From Flavobacterium ginsengisoli (GTDB lineage Bacteria > Bacteroidota > Bacteroidia > Flavobacteriales > Flavobacteriaceae), in NCBI RefSeq assembly GCF_029625315.1, contig NZ_CP121110.1:4563501-4627500 (forward strand): a DNA stretch of 64,000 nucleotides. The letters run 5' to 3'. Under the pieces are notes generated by a model that was not told where the DNA came from, did no database searches, and worked only from the letters and a program-made list of their open reading frames with translations. A program made the translations under genes and the position numbers. Positions 18,894 through 27,833 of this stretch are shown in pieces; the first letter of the stretch is position 1, and the number at the start of each line of letters is the position of its first letter.

Positions 18894-18991
18894 AATAGTT
18901 TATAATATATTTAACAGTGTATAGTGTTTAAGGATTAGTAAAGGTACTTAAACAATGTTTACCTTTATGGCAAATTCTAAATTTTAATAAA

Positions 18992-19651
18992 ATGGCGACT
19001 AAAAAAAAGGTAATTACCAAGGATGATATCGTTTCAAAATATATGGATGAGGTTCTAGAAAAGGGACAAAAACCAAAATCGGTTTATCATTTTGCCAAAG
19101 AAAATGATTTTACTGAAGCTGAGTTTTATACTTTCTTCGGAACATTAGAAGGTTTAGAAAAAGAAATATTTCGACTGTTTTTTGAAAACACAGTAAATCT
19201 TCTTCATAAAAACGAAGAATATCAAGGATATGACATGAAGAATAAAATGTTAAGTTTTTATTTTACTTTTTTCGAAATCCTAACAGCAAACAGAAGTTAT
19301 GTTTTGCAATCGCTTAAAATAGATAGAAATCCGCTTAAAAATTTAGTTCAGTTAACGACGCTTAGAAATAGTTTCAAAGATTATGTTGCTGAAATTTTAA
19401 CCGACGATTATAGATTAGAACAAGAAAGATTTCAGAAGTTTCAGGAAAAAACGATTCAAGAATCTTCTTGGTTGCAATTAATGCTAACCATTAAATTCTG
19501 GATGGAAGATGAATCTCCTGCTTTTGAGAAAACCGATATTTTTATAGAAAAGTCGGTTAATGCCTCATTTGAATTGATGAATGTAGCTCCGATGAATCAT
19601 TTGCTTGATTTCGGGAAATTTTTGTTCAAAGAAAAAGTATACAGTAGATAA
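18992..19651 (+). CDS. TetR/AcrR family regulator
   Basis: This 219-residue protein has an N-terminal helix-turn-helix region at about residues 10-55 (VSKYMDEVLEKGQKPKSVYHFAKENDFTEAEFYTFFG), in which FTEAEFYTFF replaces the usual GVSxxTLYxHF. The remainder is all-helical as in TetR ligand domains. Its stop overlaps the start of the ABC1 kinase gene by one base (TAATG), so it probably regulates, or is co-produced with, that kinase. The ligand is unknown. This TetR-kinase pairing is conserved in Flavobacteriia as far as I recall. Confidence 0.75.
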   Translation: MATKKKVITKDDIVSKYMDEVLEKGQKPKSVYHFAKENDFTEAEFYTFFGTLEGLEKEIFRLFFENTVNLLHKNEEYQGYDMKNKMLSFYFTFFEILTANRSYVLQSLKIDRNPLKNLVQLTTLRNSFKDYVAEILTDDYRLEQERFQKFQEKTIQESSWLQLMLTIKFWMEDESPAFEKTDIFIEKSVNASFELMNVAPMNHLLDFGKFLFKEKVYSR

Positions 19652-20954
19652 TGAAAACGATAGATTATATCCCAACTTCAAAAATTGAAAGAGCGGGAAA
19701 ATTGGTTCAGACCGGTGCTAAAATTGGTGTAAACTACGTAAAGCATTATGCTGAGAAAATGGTAAATCCAGATCTAACCCGTGATAAACTAAACGAGAAC
19801 AATGCAGAAGATATTTATGACGGACTAAAAAGCTTAAAAGGAAGTGCTCTTAAAGTGGCTCAGATGCTGAGTATGGACAAGAACTTTTTACCTCAAGCTT
19901 ATGTAGAGAAGTTTTCTTTGTCGCAGTTTTCTGTTCCGCCGCTTTCTGCTCCTTTGGTTTTAAAAACCTTTAAAAGCAATTTTGGAAAAACTCCATATGA
20001 GATTTTCGATGAGTTTAATCCGAATTCTGTCAATGCAGCAAGTATTGGTCAGGTGCATTTAGCAAAGAAAGGAGATAAAAAACTAGCCGTTAAAATTCAA
20101 TATCCAGGCGTTGCCAATAGTATTTCGTCAGATTTGGCTTTGGTAAAACCAATTGCGATTAGAATGTTTAATCTTCAAGGCAAAGATTCTGATAAATATT
20201 TCAAAGAAGTTGAAGATAAACTGATTGAAGAAACTAACTATTTGTTAGAATTGAAACAAAGCCAAGAAGTGGTTGATGCTTGCGACAAGATTGAAAATAT
20301 AACTTTTCCAAACTATTATCCTGAGTTTTCATCTGAGAGGATTATCACAATGGATTGGATGACAGGAATTCATCTTTCTGAGTTTACAGCTAAAAATACC
20401 AATCAAGAAGTAGGAGATAAATTAGGTCAAGCACTTTGGGATTTTTACATGTATCAGATTCACGTTTTGAAAAAGTTCATGCAGATCCACATCCTGGAAA
20501 TTTTTTGGTAGATGATCAAAACCAATTGATTGCTTTAGATTTTGGATGTATGAAACAAATTCCAGACGATTTCTACACACCATATTTTGAGCTAATCAAC
20601 AAAAATGTAATTACCGACGAAAAGCTTTTTAACGAGAAATTATTCGAATTAGAAATTCTTCGTCAAGATGATACACCTGCAGAAATTGAATATTTTACCG
20701 AAATGTTTCATGATTTGTTATCGCTTTTCACGAAACCTTTCCAAAACGAAACTTTCGATTTTGCCGATGAAAAATTCTTCAATGCAATTGCCGAATTAGG
20801 AAAACGTTTCTCAGAAGATACAAACCTTAAAAAAATGAACGGAAATCGAGGTTCTAAGCACTTTATTTACATGAATCGTACTTTCTTTGGTTTGTACAAT
20901 TTAATGTTTGATTTGAAGGCTAAGATTGTAGTTGATAATTATTTGAAGTATTAA
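19651..20954 (+). CDS. ABC1/AarF/UbiB-family atypical kinase (one-base frameshift)
   Basis: With one base restored near 20475 this is a 434-residue ABC1 kinase. Visible family blocks are GLKSLKGSALKVAQMLSMD (the KxGQ-like N-terminal extension), NAASIGQVHLAKK (the Ala-rich nucleotide loop), LAVKIQYPG (catalytic Lys), EETNYLLELKQS, VHADPHPGNFLV (catalytic loop) and ALDFGCMKQIPDD (metal-binding DFG). The break falls immediately before HADPHPG. UbiB-like kinases act in quinone and lipid biology. This phylum makes menaquinone, so a ubiquinone role is unlikely. It is translationally coupled to the TetR gene. Confidence 0.85.
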
Positions 20955-21002
20955 AGTTTTTATTTCAAGTTTCAGGTTTCATGTTAACCGAACTTTACGC
21001 AT

Positions 21003-21043
21003 AGAACTTTGTCAAAGTTTAAAACTTTGACAAAGTTCTTTTT
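21003..21043. terminator. Long perfect palindrome, probably a bidirectional terminator
   Basis: AGAACTTTGTCAAAGTTT pairs with AAAACTTTGACAAAGTTCT and is followed by T5. It lies between the convergent kinase and photolyase genes. Confidence 0.65.
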
Positions 21044-21049
21044 GTTTAG

Positions 21050-21075
21050 TTTGTCATTCTGAGGAACGAAGGATG
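21050..21075. repeat. Partial copy of a dispersed intergenic repeat (TTTGTCATTCTGAGGAACG)
   Basis: TTTGTCATTCTGAGGAACG followed by AAGGATGA resembles the reverse complement of the right end of the element at 23586-23687. This looks like a solo end or a decayed copy. Confidence 0.5.
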
Positions 21076-21159
21076 ATAAAAATGAATATAAATCTGCTTA
21101 ATTTGCAAAATCTGCGTGAAATAAAATTAAGTATCCAGTGTAAACTTGAAACAAAAACT

Positions 21160-22455
21160 TTATTTCAAAATCCCAGCCTTGTAAGTAGAAATCGCACGAT
21201 CTCTAGCAAAGGCATGATCAACCATTGGTTCATTATAACCAAAATCAAACTCAGGAATCCATTTTCTAATATATTCTCCTTTTTCATCAAATTTCTTTTG
21301 TTGTATCTCGGGATTGAAAACTCTAAAATAAGGCGCTGCGTCGCAACCTGTTCCTGCTGCCCATTGCCAGTTTCCTACGTTTGATGCCAATTCGAAATCT
21401 AGAAGTTTTTCTGCAAAATAAGCTTCGCCCCATTGCCAATTGATGAGTAAATGTTTGCAAAGAAAACTTGCCACAACCATACGGACACGATTGTGCATAT
21501 AACCAGTCTCATTTAATTGGCGCATTCCGGCATCAACCATTGGGTAGCCTGTTGTTCCCGAACACCAGCGTTTGAAATCTTCCTCATTATTTCGCCATTG
21601 AATTTCGTCATAATTGGACTTGAAATTATGATTAACACAATTCGGAAAACTAAACAGAATCTGAATGAAGAATTCTCTCCAGATTAATTCACTCAAAAAA
21701 GTCTGATTTTTTCTGTTTGCCCAATTTACTAATTTTCGAATACTCACTGTCCCAAAACGCAAATGTGGAGAAAGATATGAAGTACTGTCTAAAGCTGGAA
21801 AATCTCTCGTTTCTTTATAATTAGCAATTTGAGTTAAGTTGTGTGGAAGTACTTTTATAGCGCTTCTTTCAAAACCGATTTCGGCTAATTCAGGAAACTT
21901 GAATTTATTCTTCGCAAAATTAGACTGATATGAAGCCGAATCGTATTCTGGTGCTGAGCCTGAAAGATGATATTTCTCCAGCCATTTGTTTTTATAAGGC
22001 GTGTAAACGGTATATGGAAGTCCGTCTGCTTTTGTGATTTCTTTTTCTTCGAAGATTACATGATCTTTAAAAAAGAAAGATTCAATGTCATTTTCTTTTA
22101 ATAAAGATGAAATTAAGCTATCACGTTTAATGGCAAAAGGTTCATAATCTTTATTGAAGAAAACAGATTGAATGTCAAATTCTTCAATGAGTGATTTCCA
22201 AACGTCTTTTGTTTTTCCTTTTTTGATTAAAATGGAAGAATCTAATTTGCTTAATTCTGTATTTATTTTTTCGAGTGAATCATAAATGAAAGTTACTCTG
22301 GCGTCATTTTTTGGAAGATGTTCTAAAATATCATCATCGAAAATAAAAAGAGGAACAACAGGAAAGTCTGATTGCAAGGCATGAAATAAACCTGTATTAT
22401 CTTCTAAACGCAAATCGCGTCTAAACCAAAATAAAATAACTTTTTGTTTTGTCAT
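21160..22455 (-). CDS. phrB: Cryptochrome/deoxyribodipyrimidine photolyase
   Basis: This 431-residue protein has the N-terminal antenna domain (ILFWFRRDLRLEDNTGLFHAL) and the C-terminal FAD domain (LSPHLRFGTVSIRKL, FLSELIWREFFIQIL, TGYPMVDAGMRQLNETGYMHNRVRMV, NWQWGEAYFAEKLLDFELASN and NWQWAAGTGCDAAPYFRVFNP). The tryptophans of the electron-transfer chain and the active-site WREFF and NRVRM blocks are present, so it should be an active CPD photolyase. It repairs UV-induced pyrimidine dimers using blue light. It ends a minus-strand cluster with carotenoid genes and a B12-type light regulator. Confidence 0.92.
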   Translation of the reverse strand: MTKQKVILFWFRRDLRLEDNTGLFHALQSDFPVVPLFIFDDDILEHLPKNDARVTFIYDSLEKINTELSKLDSSILIKKGKTKDVWKSLIEEFDIQSVFFNKDYEPFAIKRDSLISSLLKENDIESFFFKDHVIFEEKEITKADGLPYTVYTPYKNKWLEKYHLSGSAPEYDSASYQSNFAKNKFKFPELAEIGFERSAIKVLPHNLTQIANYKETRDFPALDSTSYLSPHLRFGTVSIRKLVNWANRKNQTFLSELIWREFFIQILFSFPNCVNHNFKSNYDEIQWRNNEEDFKRWCSGTTGYPMVDAGMRQLNETGYMHNRVRMVVASFLCKHLLINWQWGEAYFAEKLLDFELASNVGNWQWAAGTGCDAAPYFRVFNPEIQQKKFDEKGEYIRKWIPEFDFGYNEPMVDHAFARDRAISTYKAGILK

Positions 22456-22470
22456 TGTTTTTGTTTTTTT

Positions 22471-22532
22471 GCCACAGATTATTAGAATTTAAAATGATTT
22501 TTTTATCTGTGCTAATCTGTGAAATCTGTGGC
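22471..22532. repeat. Inverted repeat GCCACAGATT...AATCTGTGGC (copy 2 of intergenic element)
   Basis: A 10-bp perfect inverted repeat flanks a 42-base centre with a second internal copy (GCTAATCTGTG). It fills the spacer between the photolyase and SRPBCC genes and shares its left end with the repeat at 2961. It may fold into a stem in RNA. Confidence 0.6.
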
Positions 22533-23000
22533 TTATTTTTTCAAATTAAATAATTCTTCGATTTTATTAAATCTATAATCGAAAATGCTTTTCAATTTGT
22601 TTTTTACAACCAAGCGATTCATGATTCTGCCTAAAATTCCAAAAGGGAGAGCGTAATGAACAATATCTGTCATTTTGGTTCCGCCATCTGTTGTTGGTTC
22701 AAAGAAATGTTTGTGATGCCATAGTTTATAAGGCCCGAATTGCTGAATGTCTACAAAATACTCGTTTTCTTGGCAAGCTGTAATTTCGGTAACCCAAGAC
22801 ATTTTGATTCCGAAAAGTGGCTTTAAGGTATAAGTGATAATCTGTCCTTGATACATACGTTTTCCATCATAATCCTGAATTTGGAAATTCATGTTATCGA
22901 GTGTAATGGTTTGCAAATTTTTCGGACTTGAGAAGAAATCCCAGCAATCTTCTGCGCTTGCATTGATATGTTGTACGGTTGTTATTTTGTATAATTTCAT
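22533..23000 (-). CDS. SRPBCC family (START/Bet v1-like) protein
   Basis: I chose the start at MKLYKITTVQHINASAEDCW (23000); the frame is open to 23027. The 155-residue protein has the ligand-binding-cavity pattern of the SRPBCC superfamily: AEDCWDFFSSPKNLQTIT, IITYTLKPLFGIKMSWVTEI, HKHFFEPTTDGGTKMTDIVHYALPFG. Close relatives occur next to crtZ and photolyase genes in Flavobacteriia. Because it lies between a carotenoid hydroxylase and a photolyase gene, a light- or carotenoid-linked role is plausible, but no substrate is known. Confidence 0.8.
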   Translation of the reverse strand: MKLYKITTVQHINASAEDCWDFFSSPKNLQTITLDNMNFQIQDYDGKRMYQGQIITYTLKPLFGIKMSWVTEITACQENEYFVDIQQFGPYKLWHHKHFFEPTTDGGTKMTDIVHYALPFGILGRIMNRLVVKNKLKSIFDYRFNKIEELFNLKK

Positions 23001-23033
23001 AATCAAATCGATTTTAAAAATGCCCAAATAATG

Positions 23034-23474
23034 CTACATTTTATAATATTTGAATGGTACGAATAACATTCCGAAACATTCTCCTTTTTCTTTTTGTAAA
23101 TGTTTGTGGTGTATTTTATGTGCTTTTCTAAGTCCGATGAGGTATTTATTTTTGGTGTTTTTAAACCATTTAAAACGCTGATGAATCAAGACATCGTGAA
23201 TTAAAAAATAACAAGCACCATAAAGGGTAATTCCGCAGGCAATAAAAAACAAATAGTTAAATCCGCCTTGAACGCCAAAGTAGAATAAAATAATACTCGG
23301 AGTAGCAAAAATGACGAAGAAAATATCGTTGAGCTCAAAAGTGTTTTCGTATTTCGGCTGATGATGGTCAGCATGAAAATACCACATAAATCCATGCATA
23401 ACGTATTTGTGCGTAAGCCATGTCACACATTCCATGAAAAGAAAAACGCCTAAAAAGATTAAAAAAGAAATCAT
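23034..23474 (-). CDS. crtZ: Beta-carotene hydroxylase (sterol desaturase superfamily)
   Basis: This 146-residue membrane protein has four histidine clusters of the di-iron hydroxylases: HKYVMH, HADHH, HDVLIH and HKIHHKH. Hydrophobic segments lie at the N-terminus (SFLIFLGVFLFMECVTWL) and in the middle. CrtZ adds hydroxyl groups to the beta-rings of beta-carotene, giving zeaxanthin, the usual flavobacterial yellow pigment. It starts the second half of the cluster, six bases or so upstream of the SRPBCC gene. Lycopene cyclase is not encoded in the window. Confidence 0.88.
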   Translation of the reverse strand: MISFLIFLGVFLFMECVTWLTHKYVMHGFMWYFHADHHQPKYENTFELNDIFFVIFATPSIILFYFGVQGGFNYLFFIACGITLYGACYFLIHDVLIHQRFKWFKNTKNKYLIGLRKAHKIHHKHLQKEKGECFGMLFVPFKYYKM

Positions 23475-23585
23475 TTTATAAATATTGATGTTTTAAAATT
23501 ATCGTTTTATTGGTTCTGAGTTTAGCTTTAAATTATAAAAGATTGACTCAAAAGGTTGTTTTTATTAATGATTTTATCATTTTTT

Positions 23586-23687
23586 TGTTATCCTGAGCGG
23601 AGTCGAAGGAAAGCAAGTAACTCCGCAACGAAAATTCAATCTTTGTCGATTTGCGAGTGCGATTCCTCGTTCCTCGGAATGACAAAA
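23586..23687. repeat. MITE-like intergenic element with imperfect terminal inverted repeats
   Basis: The ends TTTGTTATCCTGAG and CTCGGAATGACAAA are near-reverse complements. The right end matches the sequence at 21050 in reverse. The element fills most of the 224-base gap between crtB and crtZ and breaks the carotenoid cluster into two parts. It contains no ORF. Confidence 0.5.
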
Positions 23688-23698
23688 CGATGCGATGA

Positions 23699-24538
23699 TT
23701 ATACCAACTTCAATTTATAAGTCACAAAAGACTGCGCCAAAAGTCCCGCTTTGGTATAATTAGAAACTCTAATTCTAGAATTTCCGATCTCGTAATACGG
23801 TGTGTTTTTTAGCTTTTGAAGCAGTTTTTTATAATAAACATAAGCAGTATAAACTCCAAATTTTGCTTCGATTGGTAATTTTACAATTCCTTGATAGGCA
23901 ATTCTAAAATCTTCTTCGATTTCTTTGATGATTTGGTTTTTCGAATCTTCATTGAAATTATTCAGGTTGATGCTTGGAAAATAGGCCCGATTTAAAATCG
24001 TATTATCATCTTTTAAATCTCTCAAGAAATTTACCTTCTGAAAAGCAGATCCCAAACGCATGGCTTCGTTTTTTAGCTGTTCGTATTTGTGCTCTTTTCC
24101 AGAAACAAAAACTTTCAAACACATTAATCCCACTACATCGGCAGAACCATAAATGTAATCGATGTACTCGGTTTGTGTTTGGTAATTTGATTTTATGAGA
24201 TCCATTTTCATGCTTTTTAAAAATGCCTGAACCAAATCGTCTGTAATATTATATTCTTTGACAGTTTGCTGAAACGAATTCAAAATCGGATTTAAGCTAA
24301 TGCCTAATTGCATTGCTTTGTAATATTCTTTTTCAAAATCTTCAATAAGATATTCTTTTTCATACTCATGAAATGAATCTACAATTTCGTCAGCAAAACG
24401 AACAAATCCGTAAATGCTGTAAATGGCATCGCGAATGCTTGGAGAAAGCATTTTTACGGCTAGCGAAAATGAGGTGCTGTAATTTTTGGTTACCAGTTTG
24501 TCGCATTTGAAAGAAACGGCGTCAAATAGTGATTTCAT
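23699..24538 (-). CDS. crtB: Phytoene synthase
   Basis: This 279-residue squalene/phytoene synthase family protein has the two Asp-rich Mg-diphosphate motifs: DEIVD in YGFVRFADEIVDSFHEYE, and the second in FQKVNFLRDLKDD. Other conserved blocks are YSTSFSLAVKMLSPSIRDAIYSIYGF and YIYGSADVVGLMCLKVF. It condenses two geranylgeranyl diphosphates to phytoene, the first committed carotenoid step. It starts three bases after the crtI stop, so the two are one operon. Confidence 0.92.
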   Translation of the reverse strand: MKSLFDAVSFKCDKLVTKNYSTSFSLAVKMLSPSIRDAIYSIYGFVRFADEIVDSFHEYEKEYLIEDFEKEYYKAMQLGISLNPILNSFQQTVKEYNITDDLVQAFLKSMKMDLIKSNYQTQTEYIDYIYGSADVVGLMCLKVFVSGKEHKYEQLKNEAMRLGSAFQKVNFLRDLKDDNTILNRAYFPSINLNNFNEDSKNQIIKEIEEDFRIAYQGIVKLPIEAKFGVYTAYVYYKKLLQKLKNTPYYEIGNSRIRVSNYTKAGLLAQSFVTYKLKLV

Positions 24539-24541
24539 TTT

Positions 24542-26008
24542 TTAAGATCTAAAAGATTTTTGAATTAATTCAGCTGCGAGTTTTCCTGAAATTAAAGCAG
24601 GCGGAACACCTGGGCCTGGAACAGTTAATTGTCCTGTAAAATATAGATTCTTGATTTTTTTGCTTTTTAATTTTGGTCTTAAAAAAGCCGTTTGAAATAA
24701 CGTGTTGGCCATTCCGTAAGCGTTTCCTTTATAGGCGTTGTAATCGGCTACAAAATCATTTTTACAGAATGATCTCTTAAAGATAATGCTATTTTTTATC
24801 TTTTGCTGTGTCAGTTCTTCAAAACGCGTGATGATTTTTTCGAAGTATTCTTCTCGTAAAGCTTCATTGTCTTCAATTCCAGGCGCAAGCGGAATTAAGA
24901 AAAATCCAGATTCCATCCCGTCAGGCGCCGCAGTTGAATCTGTTTTGGACGGAAAATTGGCATAGAATAACGGAGCATTCGGCCATTTTGGATTATCGTA
25001 AATATCGGCGGCATGCTGATTAAAATCGACATCAAAGAATAAAGCGTGATGTGAAATATTTTCTATCTTTTTATTGAAACCAACAAAAAATAGAAGAGAA
25101 GAAGGTGCAAAAACTCTACTTTTCCAATATTTTTCAGAATACATTCTGTGCTCTTTTTCTACTAATGTTTCAGAATGATGATAATCGGCTCCGCTTAAAA
25201 CGATATCTGCATTTAGGATTTCGCCATTAATTACAATTCCTTTTGCGGTTTTGTTTTCAACGATTATTTTATCAATTTCCGAATTGGTTTTTATGGTAAC
25301 GCCAAGTTCTAATGCCAGTTTTTCGATTCCTCGAATAACATCAAACATTCCCGTTTTAGGATGCCAAGTTCCTAAACCGAAATCGGCATAATTCATAAAA
25401 TTATAAAACGAAGGTGTTTTGGTTGGTTTTGCTCCGAGAAATAAAACAGGAAATTCTAAAATCTGAATTAGTCTCTCGTTCTTGAAATTTTTGCGAATAT
25501 CGGTGCTTACGTTCTTAAAAAACTGATTGAGTTTTAATGCAGTTTCTTTTGTCACTAATTCTAGCGGCGAAATTCCAGGACGATAGACCAAATCCTTAAT
25601 TGCAATGTCATAATTGCTTTTGGCTTGATCAATAAAGTTTTGCAGTTTTTGACCGCTTCCTTTTTCGATGGTCTCAAAAGTGTATTTTATTTCATCTAGA
25701 TTATCGTAAATGCTAATAAAATCATCGATTCCAAAATAAACCCGATAGGCTGGATTTAGTTTTATCAGTTCGTAATAATCGGAAGGTTTTTTATTGAAAT
25801 CTTGAAAAAAGCGTTCAAATACATCTGGCATCCAATACCAGCTCGGACCCATGTCAAAAGTGAAACCATCTTCTTTAAATTGTCTTGCACGTCCGCCAAT
25901 TGTACTGTTTTTTTCGTAAACAGTAACTTTATTTCCTTGCTGGGCAAGGTAACACGCGGCTGCCAAAGAAGAGAAGCCTGAGCCTATTATTTGGATAGTT
26001 TTTCTCAT
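24542..26008 (-). CDS. crtI: Phytoene desaturase
   Basis: This 488-residue FAD-dependent desaturase opens with the Rossmann motif IIGSGFSSLAAACYLAQQGNKVTVYEKN and GGRARQF. The conserved C-terminal CrtI block reads NLYFTGQLTVPGPGVPPALISGKLAAELI. It introduces double bonds into phytoene to give lycopene. It lies between the MerR/B12 regulator gene (39-base gap with its own -7 box) and crtB. The length matches bacterial CrtI. Confidence 0.93.
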   Translation of the reverse strand: MRKTIQIIGSGFSSLAAACYLAQQGNKVTVYEKNSTIGGRARQFKEDGFTFDMGPSWYWMPDVFERFFQDFNKKPSDYYELIKLNPAYRVYFGIDDFISIYDNLDEIKYTFETIEKGSGQKLQNFIDQAKSNYDIAIKDLVYRPGISPLELVTKETALKLNQFFKNVSTDIRKNFKNERLIQILEFPVLFLGAKPTKTPSFYNFMNYADFGLGTWHPKTGMFDVIRGIEKLALELGVTIKTNSEIDKIIVENKTAKGIVINGEILNADIVLSGADYHHSETLVEKEHRMYSEKYWKSRVFAPSSLLFFVGFNKKIENISHHALFFDVDFNQHAADIYDNPKWPNAPLFYANFPSKTDSTAAPDGMESGFFLIPLAPGIEDNEALREEYFEKIITRFEELTQQKIKNSIIFKRSFCKNDFVADYNAYKGNAYGMANTLFQTAFLRPKLKSKKIKNLYFTGQLTVPGPGVPPALISGKLAAELIQKSFRS

Positions 26009-26016
26009 TTGTTTAA

Positions 26017-26024
26017 CAAATATA
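26017..26024 (-). promoter_or_regulatory. -7 box of crtIB with possible overlapping operator
   Basis: On the minus strand TATATTTG is followed by TTAAACAAATG, that is, TTATATTTGTTAAAC just before the crtI ATG. The regulator's own promoter has TTACATTTGTTGAC (26965), so the two share TTAYATTTGTTRA. A shared extension beyond the -7 box could be an operator for the MerR-type regulator. No TTG at standard spacing. Confidence 0.45.
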
Positions 26025-26047
26025 AGAAAAACTTAAACAAAAATAAA

Positions 26048-26946
26048 TTAAAGCATATTAATAGTTTCTTCGATTGAATCAAAAACTCGAATTCTGTCTG
26101 TCAGAACCTTTTCATCTATGTATTCAACCATTTTACCCATAAGCCAGATTTCATTGTTTTTCTGTAATAATTTCTGCCCCATTGATTTTACATATTGATT
26201 AATTACGCTTCTGTCTGGCTGAACGGTCATGAAAGAGATGAATGTAATGTTTTCAAAATGTTTCGTTAAATCCTGTAAGTTTTCAATAGGCATACTTTCT
26301 CCCAAATAAATGGTTTTGTAGCCTTTGTCAAGGATTTCGTATTGCAAGTATAGTAATCCGATTTGATGAATTTCGTTTAACGGAAGTGATAAAACAAAAA
26401 TTCGATCGGTTTTGATTGGCTTTCTAATTTGAAGGCTTTCTGTGTAAATCAATATTTTCTGCTTGATTAAATGACTCATAAAATGTTCATTTGCAGGCGT
26501 GATTGTTTCAGATTGCCATAATAACCCAAGCTCTTTTAAAAGAGGTAAAAAATGATCTTTAAAAACTTCTTTAAACGTTTTCTCAGTAATAAGCCAATCG
26601 AAGGTGTTGAAGAATAACTCTTGGTCAAAGTTCATCATTGCCATTTTGAAAGATGTAATGGCATAGTTTTGAGAATTTTTTTCGAAATTATTTCGCGTAC
26701 CAGTTGTGGTATTTTTTCTTCAGGATATGTTGCGATTTTAGAAATCTTATAACCGTATTCGTGCAGTAACGTAATATTTAATAGTTTCTGCAGATTATGA
26801 AGATTGTAAAATCTAATATTAGTATCGGTTCGCATTGGTTCAAGGATGTTGTATCTCTTTTCCCAGATGCGTATGGTATGCGCTTTTATTCCAGATAAGT
26901 TCTCAAGATCTTTAATGCTGAAAACAGTTTTAATATTGTTTATCAT
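26048..26946 (-). CDS. MerR-family regulator with cobalamin-binding domain, CarH/LitR-like (one-base frameshift)
   Basis: With one A restored in the A7 run at 26676-26682 this is a single 299-residue protein. Residues 1-70 are a MerR helix-turn-helix (FSIKDLENLSGIKAHTIRIWEKRYNILEPMRTDTNIRFY). The second part is the four-helix and Rossmann-like B12 module: LLWQSETITPANEHFMSHL contains the W-x9-EH signature of AdoCbl-sensing repressors, and LPLNEIHQIGLLYL provides an ExHxxG version of the cobalt-ligand His motif. Such proteins repress carotenoid genes in the dark and release them in light. The location upstream of crtI-crtB and near a photolyase gene supports that role. Confidence 0.85.
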
Positions 26947-26964
26947 TTTTCGCGATTAAGTCAA

Positions 26965-26972
26965 CAAATGTA
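26965..26972 (-). promoter_or_regulatory. -7 box of the MerR/B12 regulator gene
   Basis: On the minus strand TACATTTG lies 18 bases before the ATG and continues TTGACTTAATCGCG. It shares TTAYATTTGTTRA with the crtI promoter, which would fit autoregulation. Confidence 0.5.
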
Positions 26973-27105
26973 AAATAAAATCTTATACTCGGCATTAAAA
27001 CTAGATTAAAAAGATAGAGAATTAGAGGTTTACGTATTAATAATATATTTTTTACCTAAAATCAGGTAATTTTTTCTTAAGAAATATATTACTTTGATAA
27101 AAACA

Positions 27106-27150
27106 GAACAGCCTGCTAGATTAAGAAATCTTAACAGGCTGTTCGTATTT
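27106..27150. terminator. Bidirectional hairpin between TPR gene and MerR gene
   Basis: GAACAGCCTG pairs with CAGGCTGTTC. The 19-base centre itself contains an AGATT...AATCT pairing. T-rich tracts lie on both sides. It probably ends the minus-strand TPR gene. Confidence 0.7.
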
Positions 27151-27162
27151 TTTAGTTTTGTA

Positions 27163-27663
27163 CTATTTGCAGAAAGTTGCTCTGTTTTTTGCGACGCTCT
27201 GACTTCCTAATTCAATTGCTTTTGTAAAATCTTCGCATGACTTTTTTTATCGCCAATGCTCGCTATATGCTAAACCTCTTAGATTATAAGCAATGTAATC
27301 TTTTGGATTTAAACCTAATGAAGAGGTGCAGTCATCAATTGTTTCTTGATACTTTTGTAATTTGTAGTTAACATTGGCTCTGCCAGTAAAAGCATCGGCA
27401 TTCATGTTGTCTAGCTCAATTGTTTTGCTAAAATCGGCTTGAGCTCCTTTGAGATCGTTTAGTTTGAATTTTGCGACACCGCGATTCTGATAAGCTTCAA
27501 CAAATTTAGGGCTCATTTGAATCGCTTTGTTGTAATCGGCAATTGCGCCTTTTGTGTTGCCGGCTTCAGCTTTTTTCATGGCTTTGTCAAAATAGCCCGT
27601 TGCAGATTGTGCCCAGATAGAGCATGTCATCATCATAAGTGATGCGAATAGTAGGTTTTTCAT
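27163..27663 (-). CDS. Secreted tetratricopeptide-repeat protein (two compensating indels)
   Basis: This is a 166-residue protein once two errors are corrected; the frame is the same on both sides. It has a signal peptide (KNLLFASLMMMTCSIWAQSA) and about four TPR units: FDKAMKKAEAGNTKGAIADYNKAIQMSP, FVEAYQNRGVAKFKLNDLKGAQADFSKTIEL, NADAFTGRANVNYKLQKYQETIDDCTSSLGL and the last YIAYNLRGLAY...GDKKKSCEDFTKAIEL. The stop at 27247 arises from an extra G near 27258 and an A8 tract reduced to A7 at 27242-27248. Likely periplasmic; the partner is unknown. Confidence 0.75.
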
Positions 27664-27833
27664 AAAACTAATTTGGGATTAGTAATTTAATTATTTCAAG
27701 ACGAATTTAAGAAAGTTTTTATTTTGTAAGAGAATTTCTTTTTTTTATTATGCGACAAAAAATGAGACAATTCAGTTAGAGAAATTAAAAGATTTTTTAA
27801 ATCTACTTTTAAGGATTGGAATAGGAGGAAAAC

